Positions 1 to 9,740 of a stretch of DNA of 64,000 nucleotides are shown here, piece by piece. The stretch spans positions 3,472,001-3,536,000 of the forward strand of contig NZ_CP087585.1 in the NCBI RefSeq assembly GCF_022200785.1, given 5' to 3'. This DNA comes from Pedobacter mucosus (GTDB lineage Bacteria > Bacteroidota > Bacteroidia > Sphingobacteriales > Sphingobacteriaceae). Position numbers and translations under genes: made by a program. Under the pieces are notes generated by a model that worked only from the letters and a program-made list of their open reading frames with translations, was not told the origin of the DNA and ran no database searches. Each line of letters starts with the position of its first letter. Position 1 is the first letter of the stretch.

Positions 1-799
1 TATTTTTACCTTGTCGCTTTAACTCATTTATACAGCTTGCAGCACAACCATCATTGGCAACAAAAATACCATCACCGCCATTTTTCATGATTAGATTAGC
101 AGCTTCAATCCCTGCTTCTTCACTTAAATCGGTAATGATTAATTGATTTTCGTTGAAAGATAATCCGGCTGCCAAGAGTGCTTTTTTATAGCCCTTTGTT
201 CTATCCCTATAAACATTAACAGACTGATCTCCTGTAATATGAAAAACTTTTTTCGCACCCATATTTAATAAATGAGTAGTCATTTGAAAACCGGCAGTTT
301 CATTATCGATGGTTACTGAAGGAACAATAACTGTTGTTGGAACACGATCAAAAAACAGCACTGGTATTTTCTTTTCTTCAAAAACTCCAAAGCCAGAAAT
401 CCCATCGCTACCAGATGCTAAAGATACCAAGAGCCCATCAACACGGTTATTAAACATGGTTTTTAAATTCTTAATTTCTTTCTCAGGATTTTCCATCGAT
501 TGACTAATAATTAAATTATATCCAGCTTCGTTGGTCACGTTTTCTACACCTGAAATTACTTCAGCCATAAAATAACTGTTTAACCTGGGTACAATAATGC
601 CGATGGTATTAGTGCGTTGCATGCGCAGATTTGCAGCAAAAGTATTGCTTCGATAACCCATTAACGTTGCTGCGGCAAGAATTTTCTTTTGCGTTTTTTT
701 GTTAACTAAAGAGTTTTCGTTAAGCGCCCTACTAACAGTTGATGGTGAAATATCAAGCTTTTCAGCAATATCATAAATGGTTATTTCTTTTTTATGCAT
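1..799 (-). CDS. LacI-family transcriptional regulator, 3' part outside the window
   Basis: Reading from an ATG at 799 gives an open frame that runs off the left edge, about 266 residues. It starts with a LacI-type helix-turn-helix (residues about 7-27, motif TIYDIAEKLDISPSTVSRAL) and a hinge region. The periplasmic-binding-protein-like effector domain follows, with landmarks such as GIIVPRLNSYF, RVDGLLVSL, FFDRVP and FVANDG. Members of this family bind a sugar or sugar acid and repress or activate carbohydrate genes. It diverges from the pectin esterase/polygalacturonase operon at 1168, and a LacI-like dyad lies between them, so control of that operon by a galacturonide-type ligand is likely. 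The ligand itself cannot be read. The family assignment is secure. Confidence 0.93.
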   Translation of the reverse strand, partial: MHKKEITIYDIAEKLDISPSTVSRALNENSLVNKKTQKKILAAATLMGYRSNTFAANLRMQRTNTIGIIVPRLNSYFMAEVISGVENVTNEAGYNLIISQSMENPEKEIKNLKTMFNNRVDGLLVSLASGSDGISGFGVFEEKKIPVLFFDRVPTTVIVPSVTIDNETAGFQMTTHLLNMGAKKVFHITGDQSVNVYRDRTKGYKKALLAAGLSFNENQLIITDLSEEAGIEAANLIMKNGGDGIFVANDGCAASCINELKRQGKN

Positions 800-1001
800 C
801 AGCTTGCAACTATTTATTAATTTCTAAATTGAGCTATTTTAACAAATGAAGATAAATTTTTCTCTATTGATTAGCTAAGATCAATGCATCTTTTTTGCTA
901 AATTATTAACTAATAAAATCCCAAATCATTATTTAAATTCAAGATTCTTTGCCTACCTAAAGATTTTAAATTTAAACATTTTACACAATTTTCAATGAAA
1001 T

Positions 1002-1028
1002 TATGCAAACGATTGCATATTATTTTTG
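1002..1028 (+). promoter_or_regulatory. LacI-type operator next to a Bacteroidota -7 element
   Basis: Positions 1002-1019 hold the dyad TATGCAA-ACGA-TTGCATA (7-bp arms). Its AAACGATT centre fits the central-CG operators of LacI-family proteins. Immediately downstream, TATTTTTG at 1021-1028 matches the Bacteroidota -7 consensus TAnnTTTG exactly. No convincing -33 element was found. A repressor on the dyad would block the promoter of the esterase/GH28 operon, leaving a leader of about 135 nt. The sequence is seen; the pairing with the LacI gene is inferred. Confidence 0.6.
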
Positions 1029-1167
1029 AGTCATTGGTCATTAACAAAAACAAAATCCGTAAGATTGTTTAACCAAATATCAGATCGAAAATAAATTTAA
1101 TTATCAATGTTTGATCCTCACTATGGCCTAATGAAGTTCATTATTTTTAGCAATTAAAAAGTAAAAC

Positions 1168-2118
1168 ATGAATAAACAAACTTATATCTTGCTTGTAAAC
1201 TTGATAATAATTGCTTTGTTGTTTTTTAATTTTTCGGCTAATGCACAACAATTCATTCCGATTTGGCCAGCAGGAAAAATTCCAAATACCAAAGGCTTAA
1301 AACAGATCGATAGCATTGCAAATGAGCGGGTTTATCGTGTGGCAACTCCCGGAATGTATGCATTTTTCCCATCCAACCAAGATAATAAAGGTGCCGCAGT
1401 CGTTATTTGTCCGGGTGGCGGATATGAGCGCCTAGCTTATGTTATTAGTGGCACGCAATTAGCAAAATGGTTTAATTCTATAGGCATTTCTGCTTTTGTT
1501 TTAAATTATAGACTTCCTAATGATCTCAACTTAAAGGAACGAGATAAAGCGCCACTTCAGGATGCGCAGCGAGCCATCAAATATATACGTCAAAACGCAT
1601 CAAAATGGGGAATAAAGCCTGATAAAATTGGTATTCAAGGCTCTTCAGCAGGCGGCCATTTAGCAAGTATGGCTGGCACTTTCACCACCGATTATTCGGT
1701 AATAAATGATTCTTTAGATAAGGTTTCTTATCGCCCAGATTTCATGATTTTAGTTTCGCCTGTTATTGATATGGGCAAATATGCTCATAAGGGAAGCGCT
1801 AAAAATTTATTAGGAGAAAAACCTTCTTTAGCTAAAATAGCCCAATATTCTACCCAATTAAAAGTGACGGAAAGTACCGTTCCTTGCTTTATCGCCGATG
1901 CCTTTAATGATAAATCGGTTGATCCGCATAATAGCTTATTGTTTTATCAGGCTCTACTGGAAAATAAAATACCCAGCAGCTTGCACGTTTTTCCACAAGG
2001 CGGACATGCCATTGCACTTAGGAACAATCCTGGTTCAACTGAAATGTGGACAGCTTTATGCGAAAGTTGGATGGTAGAGATGGGTTTTATTCCGGCAATG
2101 CTCACAAATAAGAACTAA
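1168..2118 (+). CDS. Secreted alpha/beta-hydrolase esterase (carbohydrate esterase-like)
   Basis: A 316-residue protein with an N-terminal signal peptide ending near NAQQ. It has the oxyanion-hole motif CPGGGYERLAY, the nucleophile elbow GSSAGGH, a late aspartate in DAFNDKSVDP and a histidine in QGGHAIAL, forming a complete Ser-Asp-His triad. This pattern belongs to the BD-FAE/acetyl-xylan-esterase-like branch of alpha/beta hydrolases, which remove acetyl or similar esters from plant polysaccharides. It lies 28 bp before the GH28 gene on the same strand, so removal of acetyl or methyl groups from pectin to expose it to the polygalacturonase is the likely job. Exact ester specificity is inference. 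Confidence 0.85.
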   Translation: MNKQTYILLVNLIIIALLFFNFSANAQQFIPIWPAGKIPNTKGLKQIDSIANERVYRVATPGMYAFFPSNQDNKGAAVVICPGGGYERLAYVISGTQLAKWFNSIGISAFVLNYRLPNDLNLKERDKAPLQDAQRAIKYIRQNASKWGIKPDKIGIQGSSAGGHLASMAGTFTTDYSVINDSLDKVSYRPDFMILVSPVIDMGKYAHKGSAKNLLGEKPSLAKIAQYSTQLKVTESTVPCFIADAFNDKSVDPHNSLLFYQALLENKIPSSLHVFPQGGHAIALRNNPGSTEMWTALCESWMVEMGFIPAMLTNKN

Positions 2119-2146
2119 TAATTTAACAAGTTTTAAAAAATATTAT

Positions 2147-3787
2147 ATGAAAATTAAAATTTTTACCATACTAATATTGGCTACATCATCTGTAGTATTT
2201 GCACAGACGACTAAACCAAAGGCATATTCTTGGAATAATCTTCCGCAAATTATTAAGCCGGTATTTAGAAAAGACACAATAAATATTGTGACATATAAAG
2301 CACTTGGTGATGGGATTTCTTTAAATACAGAATTTATAAACAAGGCGATAAGCGATTGTAGCGCAAAGGGCGGTGGGGTTGTACTGATACCGAGCGGGAT
2401 GTGGTTAACCGGACCTATTTACTTAAAAAGCAAAGTAAATTTACACCTCGAAAGAGGAGCAACTTTGGTTTTCACTGCTGATAAAAGTCAATATAAGATT
2501 GTAGAAGGCGATTATGAAGGTAAAAGTGCGGCAAGAAATGAATCTCCTATAAATGGAAAAGACCTTGAAAACATTGCAATTACAGGAAAAGGAATTATAG
2601 ATGCCAATGGAGACGCTTGGCGGGCTGTAAATCAGGCACAACTTACGCCAGAACAGTGGAAAGATAAATTGGCTTCGGGTGGCGTATTAGGCGATAACCA
2701 AAAAAGCTGGTACCCGAGTTTACAATTTAAAAATGCCCAAAAAGAAGGAAAAAGCATGTTAATTGTGCCAGGAAAAAGTTTAGATTCCTTTAGTGATATG
2801 AAAGATTTCCTTCGTCCGAATTTATTAGTACTTAAAAATTGCAAAAAAGTACTTATTGAAGGCGTTATCTTTCAAAATTCTGCAGCCTGGTGTTTACACC
2901 CTATATTATGTGAGGATTTAACAATTTCTGGAGTGACCGTAAAAAATCCTCATTATGCACAAAATGGAGATGGAATGGATATTGAATCCTGTCTGCGTTT
3001 TATGGTAGAAAACTGCATATTGGATGTTGGTGATGATGCAATTTGCATTAAATCAGGCAAGGATGAAGAAGGCAGAAAACGCGGAGTACCAACTGCTGAA
3101 GGAATAATTAGGGGAAATACAATTTACAGTGGACACGGTGGCGTGGTGGTTGGCAGCGAGATGAGTGGTGGAGCAAGAGATATTTTTATTGAAAATTGCA
3201 CCTTCATCGGCACTGATAAGGGTCTTAGGTTTAAGTCGACAAGAGGAAGAGGCGGCGTTGTTGAGCGTATTTATGCCCGTAATATTTTTATGAAAGATAT
3301 TATAGATGAAGCGATTTTCTTCGATTTGTTCTACTTCGTAAAGTTCGCAACAGATGGTAAACGAGATGTTAGTTCGCAATTGAATGAAGGAACGCCAATT
3401 TTTAGAAATATGGTTTTTGAAAACATTGTTTGTACCAATGCCAAAAAAGCATTTTTTATCAGAGGTTTATCTGAAATGAATATTCAGGATATTACCTTGA
3501 AAAATTCCAAATTTACTGCTGATTTAGGCGTAGAATTTACTGATGCTTCGAATATTAAAATAGATAATGTAAGTTTTAATACAAAAAGCGCTGCGCCAAT
3601 TTTTGCATTAACCAATAGTAAATCTATAGAAATTAATAAAGTTAACTATACCAGAAATGTTCCAGTTCTAATTAGCTTGGATGGTGAGCAGAACACTAAA
3701 ATTAGCATTAAAAATACCGATTTAAAACTTGCTGCTAAAGTTCTTGATCTTAAAAATGGAGCTGTAAAAAATGCAGTTACATTTTAG
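2147..3787 (+). CDS. GH28 polygalacturonase-type glycoside hydrolase
   Basis: A 546-residue protein with a signal peptide (ends near VFAQ) and a right-handed beta-helix of the pectate lyase/GH28 type. The GH28 catalytic motifs are readable in order: NGDGMDIES (about residue 273), GDDAICIKSG (about 293), GHGGVVVGS (about 330) and RFKSTRG (about 362), supplying the three catalytic aspartates, the histidine and the arginine/lysine pair. Such enzymes hydrolyse alpha-1,4-galacturonan or rhamnogalacturonan. It is the second gene of the operon starting at 1168, behind a LacI-controlled promoter. Endo or exo action cannot be told from the sequence; the family call is firm. Confidence 0.93.
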   Translation: MKIKIFTILILATSSVVFAQTTKPKAYSWNNLPQIIKPVFRKDTINIVTYKALGDGISLNTEFINKAISDCSAKGGGVVLIPSGMWLTGPIYLKSKVNLHLERGATLVFTADKSQYKIVEGDYEGKSAARNESPINGKDLENIAITGKGIIDANGDAWRAVNQAQLTPEQWKDKLASGGVLGDNQKSWYPSLQFKNAQKEGKSMLIVPGKSLDSFSDMKDFLRPNLLVLKNCKKVLIEGVIFQNSAAWCLHPILCEDLTISGVTVKNPHYAQNGDGMDIESCLRFMVENCILDVGDDAICIKSGKDEEGRKRGVPTAEGIIRGNTIYSGHGGVVVGSEMSGGARDIFIENCTFIGTDKGLRFKSTRGRGGVVERIYARNIFMKDIIDEAIFFDLFYFVKFATDGKRDVSSQLNEGTPIFRNMVFENIVCTNAKKAFFIRGLSEMNIQDITLKNSKFTADLGVEFTDASNIKIDNVSFNTKSAAPIFALTNSKSIEINKVNYTRNVPVLISLDGEQNTKISIKNTDLKLAAKVLDLKNGAVKNAVTF

Positions 3788-3905
3788 AAACTGGATATAA
3801 ATAATTAATTGCCAACAGAGTATTAAAAATCAATTAGAAGGAAGAAGTAAATAAAATTTTTTATTACTTTAGTTAGCAATTGCAATATTCTAACTAAGCC
3901 TATTT

Positions 3906-5096
3906 ATGGGACGGAGACGTTTCTTCCTTATTTTTTGTACACTGGCAATCTTTGTTTTTGTGGCTGTGCAATGTACACAGGTAAAAATTAAAAGTAGCGA
4001 CAGTAGAGGGCCGGCATATGCAGGAAGCGCTACCTGTGTAAGCTGCCATAAAAATTTATCAGCATCTGCGGTTCATAATGCCCATCTTAATGCTTCAAAA
4101 ATGCTAACTAAGCCAAATTCTGCTGATAGCTTGCACATACCTGATGGAGATTTTATTTTTAACGAGCAGACGAAAGTGCAGGTTAAAAACAGAGTTGATG
4201 GCCTATATCAATCTGCGCTTATTAATGGTTTTGATAAAAAAACCGAACATACAGACATGATTTTTGGTGCAGGAAAAAGTGCCTATACATTTGCATTTTG
4301 GTATGGCAAACAACTGATGCAAATGCCGCTTAACTATTTAACTAAAGAACATCAATGGGTTAATAGTCCGGGTTTTCCAGACAATCAAATTTATTTTGGC
4401 AGGCCAATTATTTCACGTTGTTTGGAGTGCCACAGTTCTTTTGCAGATAAAAAGTTAATCCAAGGTCCTAACTTCACAATTGAAGAAGAATATGTTAAAA
4501 ACTCCATTATTGCAGGTATAGATTGCGAACGTTGCCATGGTCCTGCGGCGCAGCATGTAACTTTTCAACAGGAAAACCCAACGGTAAAAACAGCTAAATA
4601 TATAGTAAGTTATAAGAAGTTGGCCTTATCGCAAAGAGTAGATTTATGTGGTGTATGCCATTCGGGAACGGGTATCCAAACGGTAAGTTCTACTTTTGGT
4701 TTTAAACCTGGCGATACTTTAAAAACGTTACCTCAATATAGTGCATATAGAGGAGAAGACCCTGATGTACATGGGAAACAAAAACAGCTTCTTGAGGCAA
4801 GCTTGTGTTATAAAGTTGGTAAGGCGGAGTGCATTACCTGCCATAACATTCATGATAAAAGCAAACCTAGCGTGGCGATTTATTCGTCTAAATGTATTAG
4901 TTGCCATCAGGATGTGAAACATGAAACCCTAAAGAAAAATAATGCTATGCTGGCAAAAAACTGTATCGATTGCCACATGCCAGTTAAAGAATCTCATGCT
5001 ATTGGTTTCCAGATGAGCAATAGCAAAGAGAAAATCCCTTATAAATTACATACACATCGCATTGCGATTTATAAAGATTTAGTGAAAGGTGAATAA
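3906..5096 (+). CDS. Multihaem c-type cytochrome lipoprotein (seven CXXCH sites)
   Basis: A 396-residue protein with a lipoprotein-like signal (hydrophobic stretch, then VQCTQ). Seven covalent haem motifs are seen in order: CVSCH, CLECH, CERCH, CGVCH, CITCH, CISCH and CIDCH, spread across the chain like cytochrome c554-type proteins. Many extra histidines (for example ESHAIGFQ and HTHR) could be distal haem ligands. It would sit in the periplasm or at the outer membrane and carry or catalyse electron transfer. No reductase, quinol oxidase or other cytochrome gene lies beside it, so the partner is unknown. The first CXXCH is about 130 residues from the second, leaving a haem-poor insert that may hold a substrate site. 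Confidence 0.88.
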   Translation: MGRRRFFLIFCTLAIFVFVAVQCTQVKIKSSDSRGPAYAGSATCVSCHKNLSASAVHNAHLNASKMLTKPNSADSLHIPDGDFIFNEQTKVQVKNRVDGLYQSALINGFDKKTEHTDMIFGAGKSAYTFAFWYGKQLMQMPLNYLTKEHQWVNSPGFPDNQIYFGRPIISRCLECHSSFADKKLIQGPNFTIEEEYVKNSIIAGIDCERCHGPAAQHVTFQQENPTVKTAKYIVSYKKLALSQRVDLCGVCHSGTGIQTVSSTFGFKPGDTLKTLPQYSAYRGEDPDVHGKQKQLLEASLCYKVGKAECITCHNIHDKSKPSVAIYSSKCISCHQDVKHETLKKNNAMLAKNCIDCHMPVKESHAIGFQMSNSKEKIPYKLHTHRIAIYKDLVKGE

Positions 5097-5164
5097 TTGG
5101 AATTGAATTGACTTAGTAAAATTTTAATACAACCTGTTCAGTTACAAATGTTAACTAGTGATTT

Positions 5165-6265
5165 TTAATTCCCCAGATCAAGAGCAAAAGAAAATGTAGA
5201 TCCTTTTCCTTCTTCACTAATCACATTTATTGCTGAATTATGATAACGCAGTATTTCTGAAACTAAGTAAAGACCAATACCAAAGCCCCGTACCTCTGAT
5301 AATTTATTATCATTTACCCTGTAAAAACGTTCAAACAGACGTTGTTGATCAAGTGCATTTATCCCCATTCCTTTATCAGTTACGGAAACCTGAACTTTAT
5401 CTTCCTGCCGAGTACATCGTATTAAGATATTACCTCCATCTGGAGAATACTTAATTGCATTACTGATAAGGTTAGTAAAAACCTGGCCAATTTTATACCT
5501 GTCGCCAAATACTGAAACGGGCTCGCAGTCTATTGATAAATTTAAGCCGTTGCCAAAAACAAATTGAGCGTCATCTTTAACTTCAGAAATAAGTTCGCTG
5601 ATGTCAAAATCCTCTTTATGAAGCACAACTTTACCCTCATTATATTTAGCTTCATTTAAAAAATCGCTTAATAAACTCGCCATTTTGTTTGCTTGCATTT
5701 CAGCACGATTTAGTGCATTAGTAGCAAAATCATCATTTTCTTTTATAGCCCGACGCAATAACAATTGCACATATGCAGTAAACGAAGTTAAAGGCGTTTT
5801 AAGTTCATGGCTAACCATTGATACAAAGGCTGCTTTTCTTTCTTCTTCTTTCTTTATTTCTGTAATATCTTTTGTAAAACAACGCGTATGAACAAACTCC
5901 CCATCTTTTCTTAAAACGTTTGAGCTAATTAATACATGACGAATACTTCCATCTTTAGCTTTTAATCTAGCAGCATAGTTATTAAGGGTTTCATCACGCG
6001 TAAGGCGGGTTAATATATCATCAATAACATCTGCATCAGCATGAAAATTGCTAATTGGCTTACCAATATAATCTTCATAACTGTAGCCTAGGGCATCTAA
6101 CTCGGCTTTGTTAGCCCACAAAATAATACCATCACGATCTACCCAATGGAGTGGAATTGAAGCATTTTCTACAAAATCACTTAGTTCTTCCACACGAGCA
6201 TCAAGTTCATCATTTCTAAGCTTGTATTGCTCGATTTCTGCTTTTAACAAGGCAACATCATCCAT
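5165..6265 (-). CDS. Cytosolic PAS-domain sensor histidine kinase
   Basis: A 366-residue protein with a short N-terminal coiled coil (residues 5-30), one PAS domain (about 32-138), a HisKA dimerisation domain with phosphoacceptor His153 in SHELKTPL, and an HATPase domain. The ATPase N box (NLISNAIKYSP), G1 box (DKGMGI), F box (ERFYRV) and G2 box (GFGIGLYL) are intact. There is no membrane segment or signal peptide, so it senses an internal cue. It diverges from the single-domain receiver at 6545, the obvious partner. The kinase at 59343 is closely related in its C-terminal half. Confidence 0.92.
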   Translation of the reverse strand: MDDVALLKAEIEQYKLRNDELDARVEELSDFVENASIPLHWVDRDGIILWANKAELDALGYSYEDYIGKPISNFHADADVIDDILTRLTRDETLNNYAARLKAKDGSIRHVLISSNVLRKDGEFVHTRCFTKDITEIKKEEERKAAFVSMVSHELKTPLTSFTAYVQLLLRRAIKENDDFATNALNRAEMQANKMASLLSDFLNEAKYNEGKVVLHKEDFDISELISEVKDDAQFVFGNGLNLSIDCEPVSVFGDRYKIGQVFTNLISNAIKYSPDGGNILIRCTRQEDKVQVSVTDKGMGINALDQQRLFERFYRVNDNKLSEVRGFGIGLYLVSEILRYHNSAINVISEEGKGSTFSFALDLGN

Positions 6266-6544
6266 AAATAACTGTATTCGGAGTATTCAAAAGTTTTTGT
6301 GTGAAGATACGGCTTTTAGATTCTTAATATTATTAAAATTTATAATAATTGCTAGCTGGATAACATTGTAAGAGAGAAAGTTACTCTAACAATTAAACAT
6401 TTTAGAAATTAGAAACAAAATATAAAAGATGACTAATAGATTTTAAAGTTCTGTATAAATACATCATACCCATATTAAAATACGGTTTAATACGCATTGG
6501 GTATTTATACTGAAACAAATCAGACTTAAAACGCTTTCTAAGAT

Positions 6545-6940
6545 ATGAATGGGATAGGGAGGGCAAAAAGGATTCTTGTTGTAGACGATGATCACGATAT
6601 ATTAGATTTAATGACAATTATCTTAACTCAGGAAGGATTTGAGGTGGAAGTTCTTGATAATGGTTACACGATAATCGATTACGTTATAGGCAATGTTCCT
6701 GACCTAATTATTCTTGACCTCAATCTTGGAAATTTAGATGGAAGAGATATTTGCGATGATTTAAAAAGTAATGTCGACACACAACACATCCCAATTGTTA
6801 TATTTTCTGCTACATACGATCGTCTTTATCCTAATACTAAAAAGTGCGATGCGGATGCGTTTCTATCAAAGCCCTTTGAGCTTCAACAATTGAAAGATGA
6901 AATTAATGGTCAATTAACTAAATCAGCCCTTAATCAGTAG
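6545..6940 (+). CDS. Single-domain response regulator (receiver only)
   Basis: A 131-residue CheY-like receiver with the acidic pocket VVDDD (residues 12-16), phosphoacceptor Asp58 in LIILDLNLG, the switch serine in IVIFSA and the lysine in LSKPFEL. No output domain follows, so signal is passed by protein contact or a phosphorelay. It lies 279 bp from, and divergent to, the PAS kinase at 5165. The region before it carries the inverted repeat ATACCCA (6466-6472) and TGGGTAT (6498-6504). Confidence 0.92.
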   Translation: MNGIGRAKRILVVDDDHDILDLMTIILTQEGFEVEVLDNGYTIIDYVIGNVPDLIILDLNLGNLDGRDICDDLKSNVDTQHIPIVIFSATYDRLYPNTKKCDADAFLSKPFELQQLKDEINGQLTKSALNQ

Positions 6941-7003
6941 TAATTGTCGATTAATTATAAATTAGATACAGGTGTTGTTTTAACTGATAAAAAAATACTA
7001 TAC

Positions 7004-8107
7004 TTAAGTCCAGTACAAAATCTTCGCATTAGGGAAACGTCTTGAGATCTCGTTTTGAAAAAAAGTTTTAAGCTGTGTCATTAAATCTTTAACGAAAACA
7101 TATTTGTGACCACCAAATTTATTTCTTTTTATTGCTCGGTTCTCCTCACCAAAGTCCAAGCTCGTATTTGGATACCATCCAAGCAAAATATCTCTTGATC
7201 CTGGTGTAAAACGATGCGTAATTAATTCAAAAGTTAGATCGGTTTCAAAGTTAAGATGTGTTTCAATATCATCCAGTAGTTTTGAATAATGCATTTCCCA
7301 ATTAGGTACAGGTATAATCGGCGCCAAAACCACTCCAACTGGATACCCGCCACCACCAAGTGATTTTGGCAACGCCATTTTCCTTAGTGCAGCCAACCTA
7401 GATTGTACCGAAGGAGTGCCTCCTTCCAATCGTTTAGAAACAATATCAGCATTTAAACTACAGCGAAATCTCGTTTTACCATTATGGTCGAGTCTAATCA
7501 GCGAATCAACATTATCAAATTTTGTTACAAATCGCAAATGAGTATTTGGCTGTTCGGCGAAGAATTTTATGGTTTCTTCAAGTCCGCCGGTTAAATGTTC
7601 TAAACTCAATGGGTCTGTATAACAACTGGCTTCATAAGAAACAACTTGATTTAAACGTTGAAATCGAATGGTGTTTTGCAATATCTGTGGAAGGTTGGCA
7701 AAAACCCTAATGGCAGGAGGCCCAGATAAGCTACCTGCCAAGTAGCAATATTGGCAATGTGCCGGGCATCCTTCTGCAAGGTGAAACTGCCAGTCGGCCG
7801 ATGGCGGTATAGGGCGAAGGTTAAAAGCGCTTGGCGGTGTGTTCACAATAGCAAGTGTACTTTTAGCAATTCGGTAAGTTTCTCGTTCATCTTTGCCGCG
7901 TAAACCCGTTATGCGATTATTTTGTGCAACCTCTATCGGGAGACCCAAACCCTTAATACGCTCGTATATTTTTTCTCCGTAGGGTTCCTTTATTGCATCA
8001 GCTGTGAATACGACTCGTTTAGGCATCCATAATTTAAACGGCTTTTGCTTATCGTTTAACAATTTAGATTCAGCAGTAATATCATCCAATATTTTTAATA
8101 AACTCAT
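7004..8107 (-). CDS. Spore photoproduct lyase-like (SPL family) radical SAM protein
   Basis: A 367-residue protein with the radical-SAM cluster motif CPAHCQYCYL, where three cysteines bind the 4Fe-4S cluster, followed by a typical SPL-family region (YEASCYTDPLSLEHL, LRFVTKFDN, RCSLNADIVSKRLEGGTPS). The family includes spore photoproduct lyase but is widespread in non-sporulating bacteria, where the role is unproven; repair of unusual DNA photoproducts is one proposal. The gene stands alone. The family call is firm and the substrate is not known. Confidence 0.85.
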   Translation of the reverse strand: MSLLKILDDITAESKLLNDKQKPFKLWMPKRVVFTADAIKEPYGEKIYERIKGLGLPIEVAQNNRITGLRGKDERETYRIAKSTLAIVNTPPSAFNLRPIPPSADWQFHLAEGCPAHCQYCYLAGSLSGPPAIRVFANLPQILQNTIRFQRLNQVVSYEASCYTDPLSLEHLTGGLEETIKFFAEQPNTHLRFVTKFDNVDSLIRLDHNGKTRFRCSLNADIVSKRLEGGTPSVQSRLAALRKMALPKSLGGGGYPVGVVLAPIIPVPNWEMHYSKLLDDIETHLNFETDLTFELITHRFTPGSRDILLGWYPNTSLDFGEENRAIKRNKFGGHKYVFVKDLMTQLKTFFQNEISRRFPNAKILYWT

Positions 8108-8431
8108 AATATTTAATCGTGTGTTGGAAATTATTTTTTAAAGACGTTATTACAGGCAAAATTATTTCAGCTGATAAATCTTTACAAATAGGCTAATTAT
8201 GAATACTTTTTAAGAAGTACTTATTCAATTTCAACATTAGTTATGCTCCATTGTTTGAATATAATTATCATAAACGCCATACCGTTATTGATTGAAAGAC
8301 AAGCCATTTTTAGTATCAAATGGCCTTCAATTTAGGTATAAGAAGATTGCTAGTAACAACAAATCTAACTGCCAAAGATTGAGAAAAGTGATTAAGCGAA
8401 ATAAAAAAGATAACCGATGCTACATGAATAG
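8108..8431. other. Intergenic stretch, nothing recognised
   Basis: About 320 AT-rich bases between two genes, both on the minus strand. A short open frame on the plus strand (8292-8474) overlaps the next gene's 3' end and looks like chance. No RNA gene, repeat or strong hairpin was seen. Confidence 0.5.
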
Positions 8432-9625
8432 CTATAAATATTTAAGCCACCAGTTTGAATGTGATATTTTATAGTTATGAAACCAAATGCAAGGTTTATA
8501 TAAAATTACGACCACAAACAACCAGAATAAATAAACTACAGGTAGGCTAAATCCAAAAGTTGGCGGAACAAATAAAAATGGAGAATTTGCAGTTTTTATA
8601 TCATCAATTCCGAAGCCAGACATAAAAAAAACTATTATTACAATCAAATGCAGAAGGTACAAGTGCATCACATAATAGAAAAAGGGAACCTTACCAAAAA
8701 CCATTAATATCTTTGTAAACCTATTTTGAACATTTTCTATAACGGATAAAAATATCATTGAAACACCTAATGTCATTCCGAAAAACTGAAGGGAAGGTGG
8801 ATATTTACTTAAGTCTAAAAATGAAAATACGTTCTTTAGCAAATCACCGTAATCTTTTCTTGGCGTTGGGTTTCCATACCACCCAAAATAGCGTAACACG
8901 GCAAATAGAAATAAAAGAAAGATTCCGGAATAGAGCAAATTTCGTCTTCTTATGTTGCTATCAAAACTCGGATTATACCACTTACCTACAGCAAAACCAA
9001 TAAACATAACGCCTGCCCAAGGTAAAACTGCATAAGAAAATATAAAAATATGGCTCGGGCTTATCGGAATAGCCAACCCACGGGTGGTAAGTAGTACGGC
9101 AATTAACCCTCCTTTAAAAGTATCAGAAGAAGGCAAAATAAAATAGTTAGTTAGGTCGTGGCCGAAGATTAAAATTAAACCTATAACTAGCACCAGTCGA
9201 TGGGAAATTTTGCTAAAGATACCTAACAATATCATGCTCCATCCTATCGCCCATATAACAGTTAAAAATACTAAATCGTATGTTGGATTAAAAGTTAAAG
9301 CAAAGGATATAAAAACAATTTCAAAGATGACAAGCCAAAAACCTCGCTTTATTAAAAAATTACTCGCCTGTTTTTTATCTTTATTTTGAGCTGATAAGTA
9401 TGCAGATATTCCAGATAAAAACAGAAAAGTTGGTGCACAGAAATGGGTAATCCACCTGGTAAAAAACAAAAAAATTGTGGTAGTTTCTGGGTTCGTAGGA
9501 TTACTTCCCATGCCTCCCAGGTGAAAAAAATCTCGAGTATGGTCCAAAGCCATAATCACCATGATTAGACCTCTCAAAATATCAATTGATAAAATTCTTT
9601 TATTTAATAGTTCCATGCCGGTCAT
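8432..9625 (-). CDS. Polytopic membrane protein, DUF1624/heparan acetyltransferase-like
   Basis: A 397-residue protein with about ten hydrophobic segments. It opens with RILSIDILRGLIMVIMALDHTRDFF, the start typical of DUF1624 and related acyltransferase-type membrane proteins, with the D-x-R-G and D-H residues of the first helices. An internal ATG (LLNKR start, three codons in) is an alternative start. Relatives are proposed to acetylate sugars across the inner membrane, but the substrate cannot be read here. The next gene upstream at 9741 also encodes a membrane protein on the same strand, 115 bp away. Confidence 0.75.
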   Translation of the reverse strand: MTGMELLNKRILSIDILRGLIMVIMALDHTRDFFHLGGMGSNPTNPETTTIFLFFTRWITHFCAPTFLFLSGISAYLSAQNKDKKQASNFLIKRGFWLVIFEIVFISFALTFNPTYDLVFLTVIWAIGWSMILLGIFSKISHRLVLVIGLILIFGHDLTNYFILPSSDTFKGGLIAVLLTTRGLAIPISPSHIFIFSYAVLPWAGVMFIGFAVGKWYNPSFDSNIRRRNLLYSGIFLLFLFAVLRYFGWYGNPTPRKDYGDLLKNVFSFLDLSKYPPSLQFFGMTLGVSMIFLSVIENVQNRFTKILMVFGKVPFFYYVMHLYLLHLIVIIVFFMSGFGIDDIKTANSPFLFVPPTFGFSLPVVYLFWLFVVVILYKPCIWFHNYKISHSNWWLKYL

Positions 9626-9740
9626 TTATTAAACAAATTATTTACTTCTGCGAATAACGAACTTATATTATTTCAAATAATAAAATTAAAATAATCTCGT
9701 ATATCAAAATTCAATACCCCGGCCAAACATTGCTGGATAA

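Noticed and set aside
8292..8474. 60-residue open frame on the plus strand
   Set aside because: Overlaps the 3' end of the DUF1624-type gene, is rich in Lys/Asn/Ser typical of AT-rich noise, and shows no domain or promoter.
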